A DNA stretch of 64,000 nucleotides from an uncultured Prevotellaceae bacterium. GTDB taxonomy: Bacteria > Bacteroidota > Bacteroidia > Bacteroidales > Bacteroidaceae. Where the stretch lies: the NCBI GenBank assembly GCA_902786565.1, contig CADACW010000013.1, positions 1 through 64,000 of the forward strand. Reading direction: 5' to 3'. Below are positions 43,876 through 53,293 of the stretch, piece after piece. Under the pieces are notes generated by a model. The model was not told the DNA's origin, did not search any database, and saw nothing but the letters and a program-made list of their open reading frames with translations. Made by a program: the position numbers and the translations under genes. Each line of letters opens with the position of its first letter. The first letter of the stretch is position 1.

Positions 43876-46167
43876 ATGGCAAAGATTACAAAAGAGGAGG
43901 CCCTGCTCTACCACGAGAGCGGACGCCCCGGAAAGATTGAAGTGAAGCCCACAAAGGCTTACCGTACACAAACCGACCTGTCGCTGGCCTACTCGCCCGG
44001 CGTGGCCTATCCCTGCTTGGAGATTCAGCAGAACCCCGACGATGCCTACCGATACACCGACAAGGGCAACTTGGTGGCCGTCATCAGCAACGGCACAGCC
44101 GTGCTCGGCCTCGGCGACATCGGGGCCATGAGCGGCAAGCCGGTGATGGAGGGCAAGGGCCTGCTGTTCAAGATATACGGCGGCATCGATGTGTTCGACA
44201 TCGAGGTGAACGAGAAAGACCCCGAGAAATTCTGCGAGGCCGTGGAGCGCATCGCACCCACCTTCGGAGGCATCAACCTGGAAGACATCAAGGCCCCGGA
44301 GTGCTTCTATATAGAGGAGCGGCTGAAACGCACGCTTGACATCCCCGTGATGCACGACGACCAGCACGGCACGGCCATCATCAGCGCCGCCGGACTGAAG
44401 AACGCCCTGGAGGTCATCGGCAAGGACATCAGCCATGTGCAAATAGTGGTGAACGGCGCCGGCGCTGCCGCCATCTCGTGCACCAAGCTATATATGGCCA
44501 TCGGTGCCAGCAAGGAGAACATCGTGATGCTCGACTCGAAGGGCGTCATCAGCACCGACCGCCAGGACCTGAACGAGCAGAAGCGATTCTTCGCCACCAC
44601 GCGCCGCGACATACACACGCTGGAGGAGGCCGTGAAGGGCGCCGACGTGTTCGTGGGCCTCTCGAAGGGCAACGTGCTCACCAAGGACATGGTGCGCTCG
44701 ATGGGGCCCAACCCCATCATCTTCGCACTGGCCAACCCCGTGCCCGAAATCAGCTATGAGGACGCCATGGACGCACGTCCCGACGTGCTGATGTCGACAG
44801 GCCGCACCGACTATCCCAACCAGATTAACAATGTCATCGGCTTCCCATACATCTTCCGCGGAGCACTCGACGTGCACGCCACGGCCATCAACGAGGAGAT
44901 GAAGCTGGCCGCCGTCAATGCCATTGCCGACCTGGCCAAGCAGCCCGTGCCCGATGTGGTGAACGACGTCTACAAGGTGAACAACTTGAAGTTCGGCCGC
45001 GACTACTTCATCCCGAAGCCCGTAGACCCGCGCCTCATTTCAGAAGTGAGCGCAGCCGTGGCCCGCGCCGCCATCGACAGCGGCGTGGCCCGCAAGGAAA
45101 TCAAGGACTGGAACGCCTACAAGAAGAGCCTCTCGCTGCTGCTCGGACAGGAGACCAAGCTCACGCAGAAGCTCTACGACACCGCCCGCAAACACCCGCA
45201 GCGCATCGTCTTTGCCGAAGCCGTTCACCCCACGATGCTCCGCGCCGCCGCCCAGGCACGTGCCGAGGGCCTCTGCAAGCCCATCCTACTGGGCAACGAC
45301 GAGGTGATTGCCAAGATGGCCAAGGAGCTGGACCTCTCGCTCGAAGGCATTGAGATAGTCAACCTGCGCCATCCCTCGGAGCAGGAGCGCCGCGAGCGCT
45401 ACGCCCGCATACTGGCCGAGAAGCGCCAGCGCGACGGCTACACCTTCCAGGAGGCCAACGACAAGATGTTCGAGCGCAACTACTTCGGCATGATGATGGT
45501 GGAGACGGGCGAGGCCGACGCCTTCATCACCGGCCTCTACACAAGATACTCGAACACCGTGAAGGTGGTGAAGGAGGTCATCGGCATACGGCCGGAATAC
45601 AAGCACCTGGCTGCCATGCACATCATCAACTCGCCTCGCGGCACCATCTACATAGCCGACACGCTGGTGAACGAGAACCCTGACACCGAAACACTCGTAG
45701 ACATAGCCAAGCTGGCATCGAAGGCCGTGCGCTTCTTCAACGAGAAGCCCGTCATATCGATGATTTCACACTCCAACTTCGGTTCTTCGCAGAGCGACGG
45801 GGCCCTGAAAGTGCGCCGCGCCGTGGAGGAGATGCACCGTCTCTATCCCGACCTGGCCATCGACGGCGAAATGCAGATTGGCTTCGCCCTGGACCGCGAA
45901 CTGCGCGACCAGCAGTACCCCTTCAGCCGCCTCTATGGCAAAGACGTGAACACGCTGATATTCCCAAACCTCACCTCGGCGCGATCCAGCTACAAGATGC
46001 TGCAGATGCTTGGCACCGATGCCGAAATCATTGGCCCCATCCAGATTGGCCTGAACAAGCCCATCCACTTCATCGACTTCGGCGCCTCGGTGCGCGATGT
46101 GGTGAACATCGTGGCCATCGCCGGCATCGACGCCTATGTAGACAAGCTCATCCACAGCACGCTATGA
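43876..46167 (+). CDS. maeB: NADP-type malic enzyme with phosphotransacetylase-like domain
   Basis: 763 residues. Malic enzyme part (residues 1 to about 410): [24 protein letters not shown] near 157 and [10 protein letters not shown] near 194 (nucleotide-binding GxGxxA). Oxidative decarboxylation of malate to pyruvate. The C-terminal about 330 residues resemble phosphate acetyltransferase ([13 protein letters not shown] near 448, then [19 protein letters not shown] near 632); in MaeB enzymes this part is regulatory and catalytically inactive. Its stop overlaps the folK-like ATG by 4 bases. Confidence 0.94.
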   Translation: MAKITKEEALLYHESGRPGKIEVKPTKAYRTQTDLSLAYSPGVAYPCLEIQQNPDDAYRYTDKGNLVAVISNGTAVLGLGDIGAMSGKPVMEGKGLLFKIYGGIDVFDIEVNEKDPEKFCEAVERIAPTFGGINLEDIKAPECFYIEERLKRTLDIPVMHDDQHGTAIISAAGLKNALEVIGKDISHVQIVVNGAGAAAISCTKLYMAIGASKENIVMLDSKGVISTDRQDLNEQKRFFATTRRDIHTLEEAVKGADVFVGLSKGNVLTKDMVRSMGPNPIIFALANPVPEISYEDAMDARPDVLMSTGRTDYPNQINNVIGFPYIFRGALDVHATAINEEMKLAAVNAIADLAKQPVPDVVNDVYKVNNLKFGRDYFIPKPVDPRLISEVSAAVARAAIDSGVARKEIKDWNAYKKSLSLLLGQETKLTQKLYDTARKHPQRIVFAEAVHPTMLRAAAQARAEGLCKPILLGNDEVIAKMAKELDLSLEGIEIVNLRHPSEQERRERYARILAEKRQRDGYTFQEANDKMFERNYFGMMMVETGEADAFITGLYTRYSNTVKVVKEVIGIRPEYKHLAAMHIINSPRGTIYIADTLVNENPDTETLVDIAKLASKAVRFFNEKPVISMISHSNFGSSQSDGALKVRRAVEEMHRLYPDLAIDGEMQIGFALDRELRDQQYPFSRLYGKDVNTLIFPNLTSARSSYKMLQMLGTDAEIIGPIQIGLNKPIHFIDFGASVRDVVNIVAIAGIDAYVDKLIHSTL

Positions 46168-46532
46168 CCCATCAGACGCTCATCTCGCTGGCGAGCAATT
46201 ATGACCAAGAAGAGAATCTGCACCAAGCACACTTGTGCCTGGCGCAGATTCTCTCGTCTTGTCACTATACGGAAGCCATTTGGACGGAGCCTTTCGCCGC
46301 TTCCACCAAATCGCCGCTCTACCTGAACCAGCTGGTTGAGGCCACCACGACGCTCAATGCGGCAGAACTGGAGGCTGCGCTGAAAGACATTGAGCAGCGC
46401 ATGGGCCGCACGGCCGAAGAGCGCCAAAAGGGCGTGGTGCGCATAGACCTGGACCTGCTGCAGTTTGACAACCATCGCTATCACCTGCGCGACTGGGACC
46501 GCCCGTATATCCAGGCCCTGCTGCCCCGATAG
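46164..46532 (+). CDS. short HPPK-like protein (FolK family)
   Basis: 122 residues. SLASNYDQEENLHQAHLCLAQ at the N-terminus, YLNQLVEATTTL, and RQKGVVRIDLDLLQFDN near residue 92 follow the 2-amino-4-hydroxy-6-hydroxymethyldihydropteridine pyrophosphokinase pattern. The two Asp of the Mg-binding DLDLL motif are present. The family usually has about 155 residues; the C-terminal about 30 residues with the HPR..R segment are missing, so activity as folate-pathway kinase is uncertain. Translationally coupled to maeB. Confidence 0.65.
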   Translation: MTHQTLISLASNYDQEENLHQAHLCLAQILSSCHYTEAIWTEPFAASTKSPLYLNQLVEATTTLNAAELEAALKDIEQRMGRTAEERQKGVVRIDLDLLQFDNHRYHLRDWDRPYIQALLPR

Positions 46533-46535
46533 ACT

Positions 46536-47147
46536 TCAGGCTTCCTTCTGGCCGCTGCGGGCGCTCTCTTCCAGACTTTTCTGGTAGCAGTCGCGACAGA
46601 GCGGCTCGTACTCCTGCGTCTCGCCCAGCAGCACGCGGCGCTCGCTGCTCACCTTGCGATGGCTGACGTAGGCCAGTGCGCCACACTTCACGCAGATGGC
46701 ATGCACCTTGGTCACCTCGTCGGCAATGGCGCAGAGGGCCGGCATAGGGCCGAAGGGCACACCCCGGAAGTCCATGTCGAGGCCGGCCACGATGACGCGG
46801 ACACCACGGTAGGCCAGCTGGTTGCAGACGTCGACGATGCCTTCGTCGAAAAACTGCGCCTCGTCAATCCCCACCACCTCAATGTCGTTGGCCAGCAGCA
46901 GGATGCTGGCCGAAGAGTCGATGGGCGTGCTCTGAATATGCTTCTGGTCGTGGCTCACCACGTCTTCCTCCGAGTAGCGCACGTCAATGGCGGGCTTGAA
47001 AATCTCAACACGCTGCTTGGCAAACTGGGCCCTCCGCATACGGCGAATCAACTCCTCGGTCTTGCCGGAAAACATCGAACCGCACACCACCTCGATTCGG
47101 CCCGGGCGGTGCACTTCTCCTGTGATATTGTCTTTCAAAAATTTCAT
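46536..47147 (-). CDS. tdk: thymidine kinase
   Basis: 203 residues, type II thymidine kinase. P-loop [20 protein letters not shown] near residue 22, the Walker B and catalytic Glu region [16 protein letters not shown] near 92, and two zinc-binding Cys pairs (CVKCG near 152 and CRDCY near 187). Phosphorylates thymidine in nucleotide salvage. Ends 3 bases from the convergent folK-like gene. Confidence 0.95.
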   Translation of the reverse strand: MKFLKDNITGEVHRPGRIEVVCGSMFSGKTEELIRRMRRAQFAKQRVEIFKPAIDVRYSEEDVVSHDQKHIQSTPIDSSASILLLANDIEVVGIDEAQFFDEGIVDVCNQLAYRGVRVIVAGLDMDFRGVPFGPMPALCAIADEVTKVHAICVKCGALAYVSHRKVSSERRVLLGETQEYEPLCRDCYQKSLEESARSGQKEA

Positions 47148-47244
47148 CTTCTTTATTAAGAGGTCTCTCTACCCACATTCTGTGTGTAAATTCTTCGACT
47201 TTTTTCTTTTCGGGTGCAAATTTATAAATTTTTCCGAAAAAACT

Positions 47245-47275
47245 TTTGTCGTTTTATAAATTTATATTATATTTG
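47245..47275 (+). promoter_or_regulatory. promoter of the susC/susD pair
   Basis: TTTG (47245-47248), 19-base spacer, TATATTTG (47268-47275), in very AT-rich DNA, with a leader of about 50 bases. Confidence 0.75.
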
Positions 47276-47334
47276 CACTCGATTTCTATTTTCTTTACCT
47301 AACTAATTACTAATTCTTCTAATTTAACTAATGT

Positions 47335-50300
47335 ATGAGAAACAGCATGATTAACACTTCCCCGGCGAGAAGATATTCTCTCCGAGGGCTGATGTTCTTG
47401 TTGTTCTGCCTGATGTGCTCCGCCGGAGCCTACGCCCAAGGCAAACTGACAGGAACTGTGGTTGACGCAATGGGCGAGCCCGTCATAGGCGCCAGCGTCA
47501 TGGTGAAAGGTACGTCGACAGGCGCTGTGACCGACCTCAATGGTAAGTTCAACATTGAGAAAGCCCCTGCCAACGGCAATCTGGTTGTGTCATACGTGGG
47601 CTATCGCACTCAGACCGTTCCCATGGGTGGCAAGAGCAACTTCAGCATCACGCTGGAGGAAGACAAGCAAATGCTTGACGAAGTGGTGGTCGTGGGCTAC
47701 GGCGTGCAGCGCAAGAGCGACGTGACCGGTGCCCTGACTCGTGTGGGCGAGAAGGAACTGAACGCCAAGCCCGTCTCCAACGCTTTCGAGGCCCTGCAGG
47801 GCAAGGCCGCTGGTGTGGACATCACTTCGAGTGAGCGCCCCGGTACGGTGGGCTCGATTATGATTCGTGGTACACGCTCGCTGAACGCCTCCAGCTCACC
47901 CCTCTACGTGGTCGACGGAGTGCCCCTCCAGGCAGGCGGCATCGAGACGCTGAACCCGCGTGACATCGAGAGCATCGACATTCTGAAGGACGCCTCCTCT
48001 ACCGCCATCTACGGAAGCCGCGGCGCCAACGGCGTGGTGCTCATCACCACCAAGCGCGGACAGGAGGGCAAGGTGCAGCTGAACTACAGCGGTACTGTGA
48101 CCTTCGAGAAGATTGTGGACAAGAGCCCCGCCATGTCGGCCAGCGACTACATCACCTGGCGCCGCTGGGCCTACTACAACTCCGCCCCCGACAAGTACAC
48201 CCCCGGCGACCAGCCCACGCTGGACCAGGACAAGAGCTTCTTCTCGGGCGACGAGGTGGCCTGGGCCAACATTGAGAAGGGCTGGGCCGGCGGCTCGTGG
48301 GACGGCTCACGTGTGACCGACACGGACTGGACCGACTTCGTCACCCGCACCGGCGTGACGCAGGAGCACACGCTCAGCGCCCGTGGCGGCACGAAGAACC
48401 TGACCGGCAGCGTCTCCTTCGGCTACCTTAATAATAAAGGTACGCAGAAGGGACAGGACTATGAGCGCTTCACGCTGAGTGCCACGGCCGACGTGCAGGC
48501 CAAGCCCTGGTTCAAGGCAGGTGGCTCGCTCAATGCCAGCTACGGTGAGCAGCAGTATGGCTTCTCACGTACCGGACAGTCGAGCAACTCTGGCCCCACC
48601 GACATCTACGGCGCTGCCAAGCAGATCCTGCGCTATACGCTGCCATACGACGATGCCGGCAACATCATCCTCGTGCCCGGCGGCTCGGTGACCAACACCT
48701 ACACCGTCATGGACGAGTGGAACAAGTCGAACGATAACCGCCAGACGTTCCGCGCACTGGGCAGCTTCTACGGACTGGTCGACTTCGGCAAGATCTGGGA
48801 GCCGCTGGAGGGCCTGCAGTACAAGCTGCAGTTCGGTCCCGACTTCCGCTTCTTCCGTCAGGGCATCTTCATCGACGCCTCGTCGTCGGCCCGTGGCGGC
48901 GGCAACAACTATGCCACCCGCAACGACACGCGTAACTTCGCCTGGACACTCGATAATATGATTCTCTACAACAAGAGCATCGGCGACCACAGCTTCGGAC
49001 TCACCCTGCTGCAGTCGGCCTCGAAGAGTAACACCGAGACGAGCAACATGCACGGCGAGCGTATGCCGCTGGCTACGTTCCTGTGGAACAACATGGGCTC
49101 GATCGACATCACCGAGTCGAGCAACAAGGCCTCGATGGGCACCGGCCTGTCGGAGTACTCGCTGGCCTCCTACATGGCCCGCATCAACTACTCCTGGAAA
49201 GACCGCTACCTGCTCACCGCCTCTGCCCGCTGGGACGGCTCCAGCGTGCTGGCCGAGGGCAATAAGTGGGACTTCTTCCCCTCGCTGGCCTTAGGTTGGC
49301 GCATGGAGCAGGAGGACTTCCTGAAGGATGCCAGCTGGCTCGACCAGTTGAAGCTCCGCCTGGGCGTCGGTGTGACTGGCAACTCGGCCGTCGATGCCTA
49401 TGGCACACTCGGTGTCATCAGCAGCTACTGGATGCCCTTCAGCTCCGGCAACTCGCAGATTCTCGTCACCAACGAGCCTTACTACTCCAGCGGCTCGAAC
49501 AAGATGCCTAACAAGAACCTGTCGTGGGAGAAGACCACACAGTGGAACCTCGGTATCGACTTCAGCTTCCTGAAGGGCCGCATCGGTGGTACCCTGGACC
49601 TCTACACCTCGAAGACCAACGACCTGCTCATGCTCATGACCGTGCCTTCACTCTCGGGCTATCCCTCAATGATGGACAACGTGGGCAAGACCTCGAACAA
49701 GGGTCTGGAGCTGACGCTGAACACCATCCCCGTGCTGACAAAGGACTTCATGTGGCAGTCGAACCTGAACTTCGCCTGGCAGAAGGACAAGATTGAGGAA
49801 CTCTCCAACGGTAAGGAAGACGATATCAACAACGCCTGGTTCATCGGCGAGAGCATCAAGGTGTTCTACGGCTATGAGAACGCCGGCCTGTGGCAGGAGA
49901 GCGATGCAGAGGAAATGGCAAAGTTCAACGAGAAGGGCGAAGCATTCTCTGCGGGTATGGTGCGCCCCGTCGACCAGAATGGCGACTATAAGATTGACGA
50001 TCAGGACCGTGTCATCCTGGGCAACCAGAACCCGCGCCTGACCGCTGGCTGGACCAACACCCTGACCTGGAAGGGCATTGAGCTGACACTCGAGTTGCAG
50101 GGCCGCTTCAATTATATGATCAGCACTGGCGGCGAAGGCCAGCTGGGTATGTACCAGCAGCGCGAAATCGACTACTGGCGTCCCGACAATACTGGTGCAG
50201 AGTGGCAGAAGCCTATCTACAGCACCGGCGGTGGCGACAAGAAGGCCGCTCTGCTGGGCTTCCAGGATGCTTCGTTCATCAAGGTGCGCAACCTCTCGCT

Positions 50301-50475
50301 GGGCTACAACTTCGACAAGAGCATCTGCAAGGCACTGGGCATCAATGGCGCCAAGGTCTATGTGCAGGGCAAGAACCTGGGCATGCTCTACTCTTCCATC
50401 GACTTTATGGACCTCGACACTGGCTGGACCTACTACAACCGTGGCTTCACCGTGGGCCTGAATGTGGAGTTCTAA
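47335..50475 (+). CDS. SusC/RagA-family TonB-linked outer-membrane transporter
   Basis: 1046 residues. Signal peptide (LMFLLFCLMCSAGAYAQGKL), carboxypeptidase-regulatory-like domain (GTVVDAMGEPVIGASVMVKG near residue 40), then the TonB-box/plug start DEVVVVGYGVQRKSDVTGAL near 118. A plug with ASSTAIYGSRGANGVVLITT near 222 and a large C-terminal beta-barrel ending in VGLNVEF complete the layout. Actively imports a bound glycan or peptide together with the SusD lipoprotein encoded next. No glycanase, peptidase or regulator lies in the locus, so the substrate is unknown. The ATG at 47335 is used; MINTSP five residues later is an alternative. Confidence 0.94.
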   Translation: MRNSMINTSPARRYSLRGLMFLLFCLMCSAGAYAQGKLTGTVVDAMGEPVIGASVMVKGTSTGAVTDLNGKFNIEKAPANGNLVVSYVGYRTQTVPMGGKSNFSITLEEDKQMLDEVVVVGYGVQRKSDVTGALTRVGEKELNAKPVSNAFEALQGKAAGVDITSSERPGTVGSIMIRGTRSLNASSSPLYVVDGVPLQAGGIETLNPRDIESIDILKDASSTAIYGSRGANGVVLITTKRGQEGKVQLNYSGTVTFEKIVDKSPAMSASDYITWRRWAYYNSAPDKYTPGDQPTLDQDKSFFSGDEVAWANIEKGWAGGSWDGSRVTDTDWTDFVTRTGVTQEHTLSARGGTKNLTGSVSFGYLNNKGTQKGQDYERFTLSATADVQAKPWFKAGGSLNASYGEQQYGFSRTGQSSNSGPTDIYGAAKQILRYTLPYDDAGNIILVPGGSVTNTYTVMDEWNKSNDNRQTFRALGSFYGLVDFGKIWEPLEGLQYKLQFGPDFRFFRQGIFIDASSSARGGGNNYATRNDTRNFAWTLDNMILYNKSIGDHSFGLTLLQSASKSNTETSNMHGERMPLATFLWNNMGSIDITESSNKASMGTGLSEYSLASYMARINYSWKDRYLLTASARWDGSSVLAEGNKWDFFPSLALGWRMEQEDFLKDASWLDQLKLRLGVGVTGNSAVDAYGTLGVISSYWMPFSSGNSQILVTNEPYYSSGSNKMPNKNLSWEKTTQWNLGIDFSFLKGRIGGTLDLYTSKTNDLLMLMTVPSLSGYPSMMDNVGKTSNKGLELTLNTIPVLTKDFMWQSNLNFAWQKDKIEELSNGKEDDINNAWFIGESIKVFYGYENAGLWQESDAEEMAKFNEKGEAFSAGMVRPVDQNGDYKIDDQDRVILGNQNPRLTAGWTNTLTWKGIELTLELQGRFNYMISTGGEGQLGMYQQREIDYWRPDNTGAEWQKPIYSTGGGDKKAALLGFQDASFIKVRNLSLGYNFDKSICKALGINGAKVYVQGKNLGMLYSSIDFMDLDTGWTYYNRGFTVGLNVEF

Positions 50476-50529
50476 GCGGGCTTCGCCCTAAATGAAAAAT
50501 GAAAAATGAAATATTAAAAGAGATTATTT

Positions 50530-52737
50530 ATGAATACAAATAAATTAGGAAAGCATCTGGTAAGTTTATCATTTATCATTTGTCCTTTATCATTTAGCGT
50601 AGCGCTCACCTCCTGCGGCGACGAATTCCTCAAGGAGGATGCTGGGCATCTCTACACCGACGCACTGCTTGAGACCGAGGAAGGCGCACTGAAGATGGCC
50701 GCCGGTCTCTACGGAAACATCCGCTGGCACTTCGGCTATGAGTGGGCCTACGGCATCACGCTCTACGGATGCGACGAGTTCACCACCGGTGCCGACAACA
50801 CATCGGACATTTGGAACACCTACGACAACAACCTCAACGCCCTCGACTTCACCAAGGCACTAGGTGCTCCCAACAACAACTGCCCGCCCGTATCGGCTCT
50901 ATGGAACCAGATGTACTACGGTATCTCCACAGCCAACCTGGTCATCTCGAAAGCATCGTTGGTGGCCGACGAAGACAGCCGCAACAAGGCCATGGGCGAG
51001 GCTTACTTCCTCCGTGGCTACAACTACTACCGCCTGTTCGCACAGTATGGCGGCGTGGTCATCCAGACCGAGCCGGCCAACGGCGAAATCAAGAAGGACT
51101 ACACCCGTTCCACCGCCGAGAAGACCCTCAACCAGGTCATTGCTGACCTGGAGCAGGCTTACCAGCTGCTGCCCACCACAAAGTGGCGCGGCAATGGCAC
51201 CTGGACCAAGTACACCGCTGCCCACTTCCTGGCCAAGGCACTGCTCTTCCGCCAGTCGGAGCGCAACAGCTCGTGGAACGGCAGCTACGACAAGAAGGCC
51301 GACCTGGACCGCGTCATCGCCCTGTGCGACGAGGTCATTGCCGCATGCCCGCTGGCAGCCAACTATAGCGACCTCTACGCCAACTGGACGGGCATCAACT
51401 GCCCCAACGAGGGTCTCGACGAAATTCTGATGACTGCCGAGCACAACGGCGACGCCACCACCCAGGGACGCTTCGGCAACCGCACCTACAACTACTTCTC
51501 GCCCCAGTTCTCCAACTTCTCCGGCGGATGGGTGCGCCGCGGTGCCTACATCGGCGAGATGGACTTCCAGCGCTGCCGCCCCACAGAGTACACCTACTCT
51601 ACCTACGACAACGTGAACGACGCCCGCCTGTGGAAGACCTTCAAGACTGTCTACGGTCTGAACAACATCGGCATTACCAAGAAGGTGAAGGATGAGAACG
51701 GCAACGACATCACCGTCTACGACCGCGAAAAGGTGGCTGCCGACAATGGCATCCAGCTGGCACAGGTACCCAGCCTCGGCGACCAGGGTATCATCTTCAT
51801 CCTCAACAAGAAGAGCGACAGCCGCTTCAACGGCGAGCCTTTCGGCACCTTCGGACGCGGCGGACAGCCCCACTCCTTCGTCAATCCTGAGACTGGCAAG
51901 TGGGTGCCCAACGCCTTCCCCCTCTTCATGGACGGACAGTATGTGCTCTACAACTATGGCGTGAGCGGCAACACCGCCACCTCAAACGTGTTCTGCGGCA
52001 TCAACAAGACCGCCGACGGCAGCCGCACGGCTGAGAAGGGCGACGCCCACCGCGACGTCATCATGGCCCGCACGGGTGAAACCTACCTGGTGAAGGCTGA
52101 GGCACAGGTGCGACTGGGCAACTATCAGGACGCCATCCAGACTGTGAACGTGCTCCGCGCACGTGCTCAGTGGAAGAACGGCGAGGACCGCAGCTACTAC
52201 ACCGACGGCTCGATGGCATTCCTGAAGGCCGACGGCGGCATGGCCGACAACAGCATCGCTGCCAACAACTCCAACTGCACCGGCATCAACGAGAAGGACC
52301 AGACCAAGACGATGACCTTGAGCGAGGCATACTATGCTTCTCACTTGCACAAGAACACGTACTACCTCTCAACCGGCATCGAGGAGACCACCGAACCCTC
52401 AAATCTGCAGATTGCCAGCTACACACAGCTGCCGCAGGAGGATGAGGACATCCTGGCCGCAATCGGCGCCACGGGCGACTACGACCGCATGCTGAACTTC
52501 ATCTTCAACGAGCGCACCCGCGAACTCATCGGTGAGTGGAACCGCTGGGAGGAGCTGTCGCGTGCCGGCCTGCTCATCAAGCGTGCCAAGGCCTTCAACC
52601 CCGAGGCCAAGAACATCACCGCTGGAAAGCACGAGCTGCGCCCCATTCCGCAGGCCTTCATCGACGCCCTGCAGAACAGCGACGGCACCAACCTCTCCGA
52701 CGAGCAGAAGAAGGCTTGGCAGAACCCCGGCTACTAA
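50530..52737 (+). CDS. SusD/RagB-family outer-membrane lipoprotein
   Basis: 735 residues, longer than the usual 500-600. The lipobox is LTSC with the lipidated Cys at residue 29 (TSCGDEFLKED). The SusD N-terminal TPR-type helices follow (AMGEAYFLRGYNYYRLFAQY near 153), and the C-terminal part has FIFNERTRELIGEWNRWEEL near 656. It captures substrate at the cell surface for the SusC channel. The hydrophobic core of the signal peptide (SFIICPLSFS) is encoded by a simple repeat of ATCATTT-like units (50568-50597). Confidence 0.93.
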   Translation: MNTNKLGKHLVSLSFIICPLSFSVALTSCGDEFLKEDAGHLYTDALLETEEGALKMAAGLYGNIRWHFGYEWAYGITLYGCDEFTTGADNTSDIWNTYDNNLNALDFTKALGAPNNNCPPVSALWNQMYYGISTANLVISKASLVADEDSRNKAMGEAYFLRGYNYYRLFAQYGGVVIQTEPANGEIKKDYTRSTAEKTLNQVIADLEQAYQLLPTTKWRGNGTWTKYTAAHFLAKALLFRQSERNSSWNGSYDKKADLDRVIALCDEVIAACPLAANYSDLYANWTGINCPNEGLDEILMTAEHNGDATTQGRFGNRTYNYFSPQFSNFSGGWVRRGAYIGEMDFQRCRPTEYTYSTYDNVNDARLWKTFKTVYGLNNIGITKKVKDENGNDITVYDREKVAADNGIQLAQVPSLGDQGIIFILNKKSDSRFNGEPFGTFGRGGQPHSFVNPETGKWVPNAFPLFMDGQYVLYNYGVSGNTATSNVFCGINKTADGSRTAEKGDAHRDVIMARTGETYLVKAEAQVRLGNYQDAIQTVNVLRARAQWKNGEDRSYYTDGSMAFLKADGGMADNSIAANNSNCTGINEKDQTKTMTLSEAYYASHLHKNTYYLSTGIEETTEPSNLQIASYTQLPQEDEDILAAIGATGDYDRMLNFIFNERTRELIGEWNRWEELSRAGLLIKRAKAFNPEAKNITAGKHELRPIPQAFIDALQNSDGTNLSDEQKKAWQNPGY

Positions 52738-52766
52738 TCGCTCCGCTCTGACAATGCAAACCAAAG

Positions 52767-52800
52767 GACAGCGCCTCACAAAGGGCGCTGTCTTTTTTTT
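52767..52800 (+). terminator. terminator of the susC/susD operon
   Basis: GACAGCGCC (52767-52775) pairs with GGCGCTGTC (52784-52792), followed by eight T. Confidence 0.9.
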
Positions 52801-52860
52801 CGCCCAAAGATAAAATATCCCCCCAACCGGGAACGCCCATCGCTCAATGTTCATTTTTTT

Positions 52861-52892
52861 TTTGCTTATTTCGCAGAAAAGCGTTACCTTTG
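52861..52892 (+). promoter_or_regulatory. promoter of ssb-gldE
   Basis: TTTG (52861-52864), 20-base spacer, TACCTTTG (52885-52892), 32 bases before the ssb ATG. Confidence 0.8.
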
Positions 52893-52924
52893 CATCGTCA
52901 TAACGAAAAAAGGAGACAGAAAAG

Positions 52925-53266
52925 ATGAACAAGGTAATGCTGATTGGCAATGTGGGGGCCGAGCCAGAGGTGCGCTATGTGGACCAGGGCGTGGCTGTGG
53001 CCCGCGTGCGGCTGGCCACCACCGAGCGGGGCTATACGCTGCAAAACGGCACGCAGGTGCCCGACCATACCGACTGGCACACTGTGCTGCTGTGGCGGCG
53101 GCTGGCCGAAGTGGTGGAACGCTATGTGCACAAGGGCGACAAGTTGTATGTGGAAGGGCGCATCCGCTATACCTCCTACGACGACAAGAAGGGCCAGCGC
53201 CAATATGCCACGGAGATTTGGGCCGACAACATGGAGATGCTGACACCTAAGAAAATTGACAATTGA
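52925..53266 (+). CDS. ssb: single-stranded DNA-binding protein, short, without acidic tip
   Basis: 113 residues, one OB fold: MNKVMLIGNVGAEPEVRYVD at the N-terminus, WHTVLLWRRLAEVVERYVHK near residue 58 and LYVEGRIRYTSYDDKKGQRQ near 78. It binds single-stranded DNA in replication and repair. The usual flexible tail with an acidic DDxPF tip, which recruits partner proteins, is missing: the protein ends MLTPKKIDN. Those last codons lie in an AATTGACAATTGA simple repeat (53255-53284), suggesting that the 3' end was remodelled by the repeat. gldE follows. Confidence 0.88.
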   Translation: MNKVMLIGNVGAEPEVRYVDQGVAVARVRLATTERGYTLQNGTQVPDHTDWHTVLLWRRLAEVVERYVHKGDKLYVEGRIRYTSYDDKKGQRQYATEIWADNMEMLTPKKIDN

Positions 53267-53284
53267 TAATAATTGACAATTGAG
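53255..53284 (+). repeat. low-complexity junction repeat (AATTGACAATTGA type)
   Basis: Two AATTGACAATTGA units separated by TAATAATT span the ssb stop codon and the gap to gldE. The related AATTGAAAATTGA appears at the gldE 3' end (54580-54597) and before surE (55506-55523). Confidence 0.75.
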
Positions 53285-53293
53285 ATTTCGGTG

